Of a stretch of 64,000 bases of DNA, positions 32,985 to 40,383 are shown in pieces. Under the pieces are notes generated by a model, which searched no databases, had not been told where the DNA came from, and saw only the letters and a program-made list of their open reading frames with translations. Made by a program: the position numbers and the translations under genes. The stretch lies in contig CADAJP010000006.1 of assembly GCA_902788345.1 (NCBI GenBank), forward strand, positions 124,001 through 188,000. Reading direction: 5' to 3'. Origin of the DNA: an uncultured bacterium. GTDB taxonomy: Bacteria; Cyanobacteriota; Vampirovibrionia; Gastranaerophilales; Gastranaerophilaceae. Numbering within the stretch: position 1 is the stretch's first letter; the number at the start of each line of letters is the position of its first letter.

Positions 32985-33016
32985 TATGGAAGGACATAAA
33001 TGTCCGTTAATACCAT
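32985..33016 (+). promoter_or_regulatory. L1-site-like RNA hairpin upstream of rplA
   Basis: Outer stem ATGG/CCAT, 5' AA, inner stem GGACAT/ATGTCC, and 3' loop strand GTTAATA. The loop and its neighbouring pairs match the hairpin in front of rplK, while the stem sequences differ but remain paired, which is the pattern of a conserved RNA structure. The ribosome site AAAGGA for rplA lies directly after it. Confidence 0.6.
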
Positions 33017-33032
33017 GAAAGGAAAACTTAAA

Positions 33033-33755
33033 ATGTCAAAATTAACTAAAAAACAACAAAAAACTCAACAGCTGATGGAAGGTTTTAATCAACCGGCTAC
33101 AGCGGTTGATGCAATAAAGAAATTGCAAGAAATTTCAAAAGAAGTTTCTAAATTTAATGAAACAGTTGAATGTCATATGAGATTAGGTATTGATGTTCGT
33201 CAAGCTGACCAGCAAATTCGTTCAACAGTTGTATTGCCTGCAGGTTTAGGTAAAACTGTAAGAGTTTGTGTAATCGCAAAAGGTGCAAAGGCTTCTGAAG
33301 CTACTGAAGCAGGTGCTGATTTTGCAGGTGCAGAAGAAATCATTGATAAAATTTCAGACGGTTGGTTTGAATTTGATACATTGATTGCAACTCCTGACTG
33401 TATGGGTATGTTAGGTAAGTTAGGTCGTGTATTAGGACCTAAAGGCTTAATGCCAAACCCAAAAACAGGTACTGTAACAATGGATATTGCTAAAGCAGTT
33501 AAAGATGCTAAAGCAGGTAAAGTTGAATACAGAGCTGACAAACAGGGTATGATTCACTGCCCTATAGGTAAAATCCAGTTTGCTGAAGAAGATTTAATTA
33601 AGAACTATGCAACTTTAGCTGATGCTATTCTTAAATCAAAACCATCTTCTGCAAAAGGTACTTATGTTAAATCTGTTTACTTATCAACTACTATGGGACC
33701 TGGTATCAAGTTAGATCCTAAAAATGTTGCAGCGGAAGTAAAAGAACTTATATAG
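33033..33755 (+). CDS. rplA: 50S ribosomal protein L1
   Basis: A 240-residue protein of the L1 stalk. The start at 33033 is preferred over the in-frame ATG codons at 33000 and 33015, because the latter lie inside the hairpin and AAAGGA stands 9 bases before 33033. Typical features are [57 protein letters not shown] and [17 protein letters not shown]. rplJ and rplL, which usually follow, are absent; a terminator ends the unit here. Confidence 0.97.
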   Translation: MSKLTKKQQKTQQLMEGFNQPATAVDAIKKLQEISKEVSKFNETVECHMRLGIDVRQADQQIRSTVVLPAGLGKTVRVCVIAKGAKASEATEAGADFAGAEEIIDKISDGWFEFDTLIATPDCMGMLGKLGRVLGPKGLMPNPKTGTVTMDIAKAVKDAKAGKVEYRADKQGMIHCPIGKIQFAEEDLIKNYATLADAILKSKPSSAKGTYVKSVYLSTTMGPGIKLDPKNVAAEVKELI

Positions 33756-33782
33756 TTTTTTTAAGATAAGTGATAATAATAT

Positions 33783-33811
33783 AAGCCTCCTGTCTATCGG
33801 GAGGCTTTTTT
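33783..33811 (+). terminator. Terminator of the rplK-rplA unit
   Basis: The stem AAGCCTCC/GGAGGCTT is followed by T-rich sequence. It ends transcription before the opposite-strand gene at 33816, so the stalk genes rplJL are not in this transcript. Confidence 0.85.
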
Positions 33812-33815
33812 AATA

Positions 33816-34415
33816 CTAAATTATTTCATCATATTCTGACAGTTTTATTTGCTCAAAGCCTTGATTAAGTGCTTCTGTTTTGCTTTTCCCTTCATATAGT
33901 GCTTTTTCTATATTAATATTAGATATATAAACTTCATCTGTTGATGTTTTGTAGGCAAGACTTGTCGGTGATGTGCCATGTTTTAGTATGGTTGTCGGAA
34001 TTTTGAATGTATTTAATAAATTTTTAAATATTTTGAATATATCTATGCTTTGTTTTTCAGGTTGAGAGCCTACAAGAACAGCTTGCAGGTTTTTATCATT
34101 GAGGTCAAAGTTTGTGCTGATATATTGTAAAATTTTTTTATGGTTGTGGTTTCCCTCATATTGAGGTAGTAAGTGCATCAGTAAACTCTTTTTCCCGTCA
34201 GTGATAAGACAACTGCTGCAATCACAAATGCCCATTGTAACTACATCTTTACCGCTTCTGCTTGAACTTATCCGCCATGGAAATGTTACCGATTTAGTAC
34301 TGTCTATAGTGGATACTACTGTTTTAAAATCCTGCAGGGTAATAGGTTTTATTCCTGATGTAAAACTAATTTCATTCATACAATAGTAAAAATCGATAAA
34401 AAAATTTTTTGTCAT
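33816..34415 (-). CDS. CheD-like putative protein-glutamine deamidase
   Basis: A 199-residue protein (ATG 34379 is an alternative start giving 187). Residues about 58-170 align by eye with the chemoreceptor deamidase CheD: VVTMGICDCSSCLITDG corresponds to CheD's VTLGLGSC strand, and LLMHLLPQ to its AHxMLP. LQAVLVGSQPEKQSIDIFKI corresponds to the AKIxGGAxMF-to-helix segment, and the closing TSTDEVYIS to its final strand. The catalytic set appears preserved as T60, C66 and H81. CheD belongs to the CNF1-like Cys-His fold, which also includes secreted toxin deamidases. No chemotaxis genes are in the window. Function by analogy is glutamine deamidation; the target is unknown. There is no signal peptide. 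Confidence 0.55.
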   Translation of the reverse strand: MTKNFFIDFYYCMNEISFTSGIKPITLQDFKTVVSTIDSTKSVTFPWRISSSRSGKDVVTMGICDCSSCLITDGKKSLLMHLLPQYEGNHNHKKILQYISTNFDLNDKNLQAVLVGSQPEKQSIDIFKIFKNLLNTFKIPTTILKHGTSPTSLAYKTSTDEVYISNINIEKALYEGKSKTEALNQGFEQIKLSEYDEII

Positions 34416-34422
34416 ATAAAAT

Positions 34423-34482
34423 AAAAAAGGCTTAATTTTTTTTTAAGGTAACTGTATATATGCCTTTTTTAATTAAGCCTTT
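34423..34482 (-). terminator. Terminator of the small gene at 34491
   Basis: The inverted repeat AAAGGCTTAATT (34426-34437 and 34471-34482) has a 33-base middle that can itself fold (AAGG/CCTT). On the minus strand it is followed by TTTTTTATTTTAT. Confidence 0.55.
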
Positions 34483-34490
34483 ATTTATTA

Positions 34491-34745
34491 TTATGATGCG
34501 TACATTCTCGGATTAAGTTTCATTAATTGATCTGCAAGTAAAATTGCGTAATCAAGTAATCTTCTTTCTGAATCAGGTTTTTTTCTTATGTTTTCTACCA
34601 ATTTATCCATAATCGAAATAGTAATTTGTTTTACCGGAAGTTTAGGGCGTGGCATTCCTTCACCAAAAACCAGCGGTGGTCTTTGAGTTGATACGATTGA
34701 TGAAGCAGCTGAAGCTAATCTTGTTGGGGCAACACTAAGAGACAT
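34491..34745 (-). CDS. Small unknown protein
   Basis: An 84-residue basic protein. Its first ~35 residues are Ser/Ala/Pro-rich and probably unstructured. The rest forms two helices (VKQITISIMDKLVENIRKKP and ERRLLDYAILLADQLMKLNP). A good ribosome site (AAAGGTAGGTAAATT) precedes the ATG, and a terminator-like repeat follows. The family is not recognised. It has no signal peptide or membrane helix. Confidence 0.5.
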   Translation of the reverse strand: MSLSVAPTRLASAASSIVSTQRPPLVFGEGMPRPKLPVKQITISIMDKLVENIRKKPDSERRLLDYAILLADQLMKLNPRMYAS

Positions 34746-34870
34746 AATTTACCTACCTTTCAGAAATATTACCTATATATTTCACACATTCCGCCTCTTC
34801 TAAAACATTTTTTCCGAACAATTTGCTAGTTTATGAATATTTTGTTACAAATGTCGCAGGAAATAAAATA

Positions 34871-34910
34871 AAAAAGAAAAGGTTTTATTACTTTAAAACC
34901 TTTTCTTTTT
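34871..34910 (-). terminator. Terminator after secF
   Basis: A perfect 17-bp stem AAAAAGAAAAGGTTTTA/TAAAACCTTTTCTTTTT with a 6-nt loop. It ends the pilT-recO-dapA-secDF run. Confidence 0.85.
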
Positions 34911-34928
34911 ATAATTTTATATTTGTCC

Positions 34929-36002
34929 TTATTCTGCAATAGCAGGTTTTTTCGGAGCATTTGCTTTTTCTGTCCAAAAATCAATAAGCATTGCACAGAA
35001 GAAAATACTTGAGTATGTTCCGATAAGAACACCCAGCATCATTGCAAGTACAAAATCTCTTGTGGTTACGCCGCCAAAGAAATATAATGCAGCAAGTGCG
35101 AGGAATGTTGTTAATGAAGTATTGATACTTCTTGTGATTGTCTGTTGAACAGAAGCATCAACAATTTCACTAAATGTCATTTTCTTTCCGTAGTATCTTA
35201 AATTTTCTCTGATACGGTCATAAGTTACGATTGTATCGTTAACAGAATAACCTATAACCGTTAAAATAGCGGTTAAGAATAAGCCGTCAACTTCAACATT
35301 GCAGAATATACCCAATATAGAAAATACACCAAGTACAAATATTACGTCATGTATTAAGCCTAAAATAGCTGATACCGCATACTTAAATTCAAATCTGAAT
35401 GAAATATATGCAATAATACCAAGTATTGCAAGAATCAATGCAATAAATGAAGTTTTGAATAATTCACTGCTTAATGTTGGGCCTACAGAACTAAACTGAA
35501 CCATCTGTGCATCGCTGAATTTATCTTTTATAACTGCCGTAATATTATCAGCTGTTTCAGAACCTTCATCAATAAATTTTGTTCTTACTGAAATCATTGA
35601 TGTTTTAGCTTGCTGAGTTTCAGCTGCTTCTTCTTTAACTTCTTCTTTTTGAGGTGCTTTTTCCTCTGTATTTACGGCTGAATTTTCTTTTTGTTCGACT
35701 GCTTCAGCTTTTTTACTGCCGGTATCTTTAAGAACCTGAATATATGTTCCTGTAATTCCTTTTTGTGCCAATTTTTGCTGCAAGGTAGCAATTTCAGAAT
35801 TTGATACATCTGCACTTGTTTCATATTGCAGAATAGAACCGCCGGTATAATCAATACCAACTTTTACCGGTGAATGTGTCGGATAATTAATCATTGAATA
35901 TATCATTGCTGCAATACCCGGTAATAATAACATTGCAGATAGGCACATCCATAAAATTCTGTATTTTACAACGTGTATTCCGTCTTTTTTAAATTCAAAC
36001 AT
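34929..36002 (-). CDS. secF: Protein translocase subunit SecF
   Basis: A 357-residue inner-membrane protein of the RND-like SecDF complex that uses the proton gradient to help release exported proteins. Six membrane helices are expected. The typical motifs are VGIDYTGGSILQ, VGPTLSSELFKTSFIA, AYISFRFEFKYAVSAILGLI, VIGYSVNDTIVTYDRIRENL and SINTSLTTFLALAALYFFGG. A Glu/Lys/Gln-rich insertion (about residues 95-135: EEKAPQKEEVKEEAAETQQA) splits the periplasmic domain and is not usual. It starts 22 bases after secD. Confidence 0.96.
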   Translation of the reverse strand: MFEFKKDGIHVVKYRILWMCLSAMLLLPGIAAMIYSMINYPTHSPVKVGIDYTGGSILQYETSADVSNSEIATLQQKLAQKGITGTYIQVLKDTGSKKAEAVEQKENSAVNTEEKAPQKEEVKEEAAETQQAKTSMISVRTKFIDEGSETADNITAVIKDKFSDAQMVQFSSVGPTLSSELFKTSFIALILAILGIIAYISFRFEFKYAVSAILGLIHDVIFVLGVFSILGIFCNVEVDGLFLTAILTVIGYSVNDTIVTYDRIRENLRYYGKKMTFSEIVDASVQQTITRSINTSLTTFLALAALYFFGGVTTRDFVLAMMLGVLIGTYSSIFFCAMLIDFWTEKANAPKKPAIAE

Positions 36003-36024
36003 TTTATATTTTCCTCTTATTACT

Positions 36025-37362
36025 TTACTCTAATATACCAAAACGTGCTTTTTCTCTTTTTGTTTCCTCAAATACGGCAGCCTGTCCGATTTCTTCTTTT
36101 TTCAAGCCGAACAATGCAGGATATTTAAGTTCTCCTGTACCGAAGATGAGGTGCATAAAGTTTCTTGTAACTGTGATTGCAGTAAATAAAGAAACTATAA
36201 TACCTATGAACAATGTTAATGCAAAACCTTTAACAACGCTTGTTCCAAGGAAGTAAAGGATTACACAGGTTAATAGAGTTGTCATATTAGAGTCAAAAAT
36301 ACTTGTCCACGCTCTGTCAAAACCTGAATTTATTGCCGTAAACAAATTCCTGCCGGATCTTAATTCTTCTTTGGTTCTTTCAAATATAAGAATGTTAGCA
36401 TCAACTGCCATACCTATACTCAAAACGAAACCCGCAATACCTGCAAGAGTTAATACAACTCCGAATAACTTGAACAACGCAAATAAAATAATACCATATA
36501 TGATAAGTGCAATGTCAGCAATTAATCCCGGTAATCTGTATGCCATAATCATAAATAAAATGATTAAACCTATACCAATAATACTGGCAGTTTTGGATTT
36601 ATCAATACTTGCAGCCCCAAGTGTCGGTCCTACGGTATTTTCCTGAATAATCTCTGATGGTACAGGCAATGCACCGGCTTTTAACAAGTCAACCATACTT
36701 TTTGCTTCTTCAGGAGAAAAACCGCTGTCGCCGCCGCCTGAAATTTCAGCTTTGCCGCCATAAATCGGTTCATTAATTACAGGAGCGGAAATTTCTTCTC
36801 CGTCAAAATATATTGCCATTGGTTTACCCACAAGTTTTTCTGTTAATTCTGCAAACTTTTGGGCACCTTTTCCGTTAAATTCAAGTGAAACAGTCCATTG
36901 TCCCGCCTGATTTGTTCCAAGATTAGCATCTTTTAAGTCTTCACCTGTTAAATCTGCTGATATCCACATTGGTCTTTGTGTTTTTGGATCTCTCTGCTGG
37001 ATTCCTTTTGCATCAAGTACAGGTTGTTTAAATTCTAATTGTGCTGTTTTACCCAAGATTCTTTCAGCTTGTTTTGTATCTAATACCCCCGGAATTTCAA
37101 CAAGCAATCTTTTATCACCAACTTGTGCAACACTTGTTTCTGATACCCCGAGTTTGTTTACACGCTTTTCAATTGCTGTTTGTAAACGAGTCATTACGTC
37201 AGGTGTAATTTTTGCTACTGAATTTGTAGTCTTTGCTTCAAGCATAATTCTTGCCCCGCCGACAAGGTCAAGACCTAATTTGGTTGGTTTATTGCAAATA
37301 GTAAAAACTGATCCTATTACTATTGCAACAATAACCCAGAACATAATAATTTTGTTTTTCAA
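36025..37362 (-). CDS. secD: Protein translocase subunit SecD
   Basis: A 445-residue SecD with the typical N-terminal helix, GLDLVGGARIMLEA, the P1 head region with KRVNKLGVSETSVAQVGDKR, and LEFNGKGAQKFAELTE. The C-terminal helices contain VGPTLGAASIDKSK, GIAGFVLSIGMAVDANILIF and TSIFDSNMTTLLTCVILYFLG. The Asp in the helix-4 DANILIF motif, needed for proton coupling, is present. It pairs with secF downstream and lies 31 bases after dapA. Confidence 0.96.
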   Translation of the reverse strand: MKNKIIMFWVIVAIVIGSVFTICNKPTKLGLDLVGGARIMLEAKTTNSVAKITPDVMTRLQTAIEKRVNKLGVSETSVAQVGDKRLLVEIPGVLDTKQAERILGKTAQLEFKQPVLDAKGIQQRDPKTQRPMWISADLTGEDLKDANLGTNQAGQWTVSLEFNGKGAQKFAELTEKLVGKPMAIYFDGEEISAPVINEPIYGGKAEISGGGDSGFSPEEAKSMVDLLKAGALPVPSEIIQENTVGPTLGAASIDKSKTASIIGIGLIILFMIMAYRLPGLIADIALIIYGIILFALFKLFGVVLTLAGIAGFVLSIGMAVDANILIFERTKEELRSGRNLFTAINSGFDRAWTSIFDSNMTTLLTCVILYFLGTSVVKGFALTLFIGIIVSLFTAITVTRNFMHLIFGTGELKYPALFGLKKEEIGQAAVFEETKREKARFGILE

Positions 37363-37393
37363 TTTTCTATCCTCTTATATGTATAACTGAATT

Positions 37394-38299
37394 TTATTCT
37401 TCTTCAAGATCCTGTTTAACCTGATCAATAACCTTAAACAGAACAATTTTTTCATCCTCGCTCAATGGAGCAAGCGGTTTTCTCACATAATCCATAATAA
37501 TACCTTTATATGCTAATGCAGCTTTTACAGGTACCGGATTTGGAGCCATAAATAACTGCTTAAATACAGGGTATAATTTTTTGTGCATATTTCTTGCCGC
37601 AAGTACGTTACCTGATTTGAAGTTTCTTATCATTGATTTAATTTCTGTTCCAAACAGATGTGATGCAACAGAAATTACACCGAATGCGCCAATTGAAAGC
37701 ATAGGTAATGTCAAGCTGTCATCTCCCGAATAAATTGTGAAATTATCAGGACATAACATTCTTATTTCAGTAACTTTATCTAAATCTCCGCAACTTTGTT
37801 TAATTCCGACAATATTTTCAAATTCCCTTGCTAAATACGCAACTGTTGCAGGTTCAATACTTACCCCTGTTCTTGACGGAATATTATAAATAATTATCGG
37901 TAAGTCCGTAGATTTTGCAATTGCACTATAGTGCTCAATTATTCCTTTTTGGTTTGGTTTATTATAGTACGGAACAACAGAAAGAATTGCATCTGCTTCT
38001 TCTTTTTGGGCATTCTTTGAAAAATCAACTGCAGTTTGAGTGCAATTTGAACCGGCACTTAAGATAACTTTTGCTTTTCCGCTTGTCGCTCTTTTAACGG
38101 TGCTGAAAAGTTCTCTTTCTTCAGAGTTTGTAAGTGTCGGAGATTCACCGGTTGTTCCTGCAACTAAAATTGTATCGGTTCCTGTTGAAACAAGATGTCT
38201 TGCAAGTATTTCTACCATGTCATAATCGATTTCGCCCTTTGAAGTCATTGGCGTAACCATTGCGGTAATGACTTCTCCACAATCAAATTTTATAGTCAT
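37394..38299 (-). CDS. dapA: 4-hydroxy-tetrahydrodipicolinate synthase
   Basis: A 301-residue TIM-barrel enzyme that condenses pyruvate with aspartate semialdehyde in lysine and diaminopimelate synthesis, supplying peptidoglycan. Visible are the substrate loop VAGTTGESPTL, VVPYYNKPNQKG with the catalytic Tyr, IIYNIPSRTG, and GIKQSCGD with the Schiff-base Lys at about 167. The length is normal. It lies between recO and secD on one strand, a neighbourhood that does not bear on lysine metabolism. Confidence 0.96.
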   Translation of the reverse strand: MTIKFDCGEVITAMVTPMTSKGEIDYDMVEILARHLVSTGTDTILVAGTTGESPTLTNSEERELFSTVKRATSGKAKVILSAGSNCTQTAVDFSKNAQKEEADAILSVVPYYNKPNQKGIIEHYSAIAKSTDLPIIIYNIPSRTGVSIEPATVAYLAREFENIVGIKQSCGDLDKVTEIRMLCPDNFTIYSGDDSLTLPMLSIGAFGVISVASHLFGTEIKSMIRNFKSGNVLAARNMHKKLYPVFKQLFMAPNPVPVKAALAYKGIIMDYVRKPLAPLSEDEKIVLFKVIDQVKQDLEEE

Positions 38300-38408
38300 A
38301 CTACATTCCCCTCATCTTATTATATTTATTACAAGTCTATTATAGTACAAATACTAAAAATAAGGCAATAGGATTATAAATTATATTTAACAGTGCTAAA
38401 CATAATAT

Positions 38409-39176
38409 TTACGCAAGTTCTTGCAGGACTTTTGATGATTTGAATTTTTTAGGGCATTTTTTTTCAATGTATTCTTTTAAAAGGTTAAAGACAACCGTGC
38501 AAACCTTTTCATTAGCTTTTTCTTCGTAGTATCCTTTTTCGTCAAAGGAATTTAAAAGCATCTGTTTTAAAAAATCTCTTAATTTCAGAGGAATTTGTTT
38601 TTTGTGATATGGAGAATAATTAGAACATTCGTCACATACAATTCCGCCTAATTCGGATATAAAATAAATTGTTTCGTTGTCTGTTTGTTTTCCGCAGTGC
38701 AGACATTTATTAAATTCTATACCAAATCCTGCTTCTGCCATTATTTTTAGCTGAAACTTAATAACGGCAAGCATAATTTCGGTTTTGTTTTCGGATTTTG
38801 ATATTGTATCAAGTCCCTGATAAAGCAAGTTGTATATTTTTTCAGAGCCCGGGTCTTCTTCTATTCCGAAATTGCTTATTACTTCCCCTATATACATAGA
38901 GTAAAATATTTTATCAAGATCGGTGCGTGTTTTTTTAAAGGTATTTAAACATTCTGCCTGACAAATTGTATTCAGGTTTTTGCCTTTATGGAGCATAACA
39001 GTATTGGCTACAAGTAGGTCCATTCTTGCGCCAAGTTTACTTTTTGTTTTTTTTATTCCCTTTGCAACTCCTCTAATCAGCCCTTTTTCTTTTGAATACA
39101 TCAGTATAATTTTATCTGATTCACTAAGATTATAGGCTTTAAGATTAATTGCATCAGTAGTATAACTGTTTTGCAT
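38409..39176 (-). CDS. recO: DNA repair protein RecO
   Basis: A 255-residue protein of the RecFOR pathway that loads RecA onto gapped DNA. It has an N-terminal OB fold (TTDAINLKAYNLSESDKIIL, YSKEKGLIRGVAKG), a helical core and a zinc site made of CLHCG and CDEC. Both Cys pairs are intact. It lies 26 bases after pilT on the same strand. Confidence 0.93.
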   Translation of the reverse strand: MQNSYTTDAINLKAYNLSESDKIILMYSKEKGLIRGVAKGIKKTKSKLGARMDLLVANTVMLHKGKNLNTICQAECLNTFKKTRTDLDKIFYSMYIGEVISNFGIEEDPGSEKIYNLLYQGLDTISKSENKTEIMLAVIKFQLKIMAEAGFGIEFNKCLHCGKQTDNETIYFISELGGIVCDECSNYSPYHKKQIPLKLRDFLKQMLLNSFDEKGYYEEKANEKVCTVVFNLLKEYIEKKCPKKFKSSKVLQELA

Positions 39177-39202
39177 CCCTTTATTTCCCGATTATTGTTC
39201 GG

Positions 39203-40297
39203 TTATACTTTTCTTGTTCCGTGGTAAACCCCTCTCATCATCTGTTCAAGTTCTGATTTATTATCAGAATAATAAAGAGCGGTTTCTTTTGTAATTTTAC
39301 CTTCGTCATACAGTTTGTATATGGACATATTCATCGTAATCATATTGTTATAAGAACCTGTTTTTACAAGTTCATATACCTTGTCAAGTTCATCTTTCAT
39401 AATAAAGTCCATTACAGGAGGGGTTACAATAAGAATTTCAGCTGCCGGAAGTCTTGAATCTGCCTCTATTGTCGGAATAAGTTTTTGTGCAACTGTTCCT
39501 CTGAGTGTGCCGGCTATTTGTGATCTTATGTAATCTCTTTCTGATGGTTCAAAAAAGTTGATAATTCTGGCAACTGTTTGAACGGCATCATTTGTGTGAA
39601 CTGTTGATACGACAAGGTGACCTGTTTCTGCTGCGTTTAGTGCTGCTTCAACTGTTTCCTTGTCACGAATTTCACCGATAAATATGACATCAGGGTCTTG
39701 TCTTAAGGAGTATTTGATACCATCTGTAAATGACGGAGTATCAATAAGTAATTGCCTTTGAGATATAATGGATTTTTTATTGGTGAAAATAAATTCAACC
39801 GGATCTTCAATTGTGACAATATGTTTTGCATATCTTTCATTGATAAAGTCAATTAAAGATGCAATGGTTGTAGATTTACCCGAACCGGTAGGGCCGGTGA
39901 CAAGGACTAACCCGTTATTAAATTCTGCGAAAGTTTCAAGAGTTTTTGGCAGTCCAAGTTCCTCAAATGCTTTAATATGATAAGGAATAACCCTGAATAC
40001 AACAGCATTTTTTGCCAGCTGGTGGCTTAAATTTACCCTGAAACGCGAATAATTTTTGATTTCGTATGAAAAGTCAATATCAAAAAATTTGGAAATTCTA
40101 TCCCTCAGGTGTTCCGGAGAAATTGTTTGTATAACAAAATCTATATCATCTTCCGTAAGCGGAGGAAGATTAATTCTCATAATTTGACCTGCAACTCTTA
40201 TCGCCGGCCTTTCTCCTGCGGATAAATGTACGTCTGAAGCCCCCACTGATACGGCCTGTCTTAAAAAATCATCAATAAAAAATGTGCTTTCTGCCAT
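39203..40297 (-). CDS. pilT: Type IV pilus retraction ATPase PilT
   Basis: A 364-residue hexameric motor ATPase. The N-terminal PAS-like part contains ASDVHLSAGERPAIRVAGQI. The Walker A motif GPTGSGKSTT is near residues 134-143, with the Asp box TIEDPVEF, Walker B DVIFIGEIRD and the His box TGHLVVSTVHTND. The PilT-characteristic C-terminal region TPPVMDFI is also seen. PilT powers pilus retraction for twitching motility and DNA uptake. It is divergent from comEC across 86 bases, which ties both to competence. pilB and pilC are not in the window. Confidence 0.95.
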   Translation of the reverse strand: MAESTFFIDDFLRQAVSVGASDVHLSAGERPAIRVAGQIMRINLPPLTEDDIDFVIQTISPEHLRDRISKFFDIDFSYEIKNYSRFRVNLSHQLAKNAVVFRVIPYHIKAFEELGLPKTLETFAEFNNGLVLVTGPTGSGKSTTIASLIDFINERYAKHIVTIEDPVEFIFTNKKSIISQRQLLIDTPSFTDGIKYSLRQDPDVIFIGEIRDKETVEAALNAAETGHLVVSTVHTNDAVQTVARIINFFEPSERDYIRSQIAGTLRGTVAQKLIPTIEADSRLPAAEILIVTPPVMDFIMKDELDKVYELVKTGSYNNMITMNMSIYKLYDEGKITKETALYYSDNKSELEQMMRGVYHGTRKV

Positions 40298-40383
40298 AAA
40301 ATTCCCCTCTTATTTTTGCAGTATATCATTTTTTTTTTAATTGTACAATATTTTTAATATGTTAATATATTTTCATTGGAATT

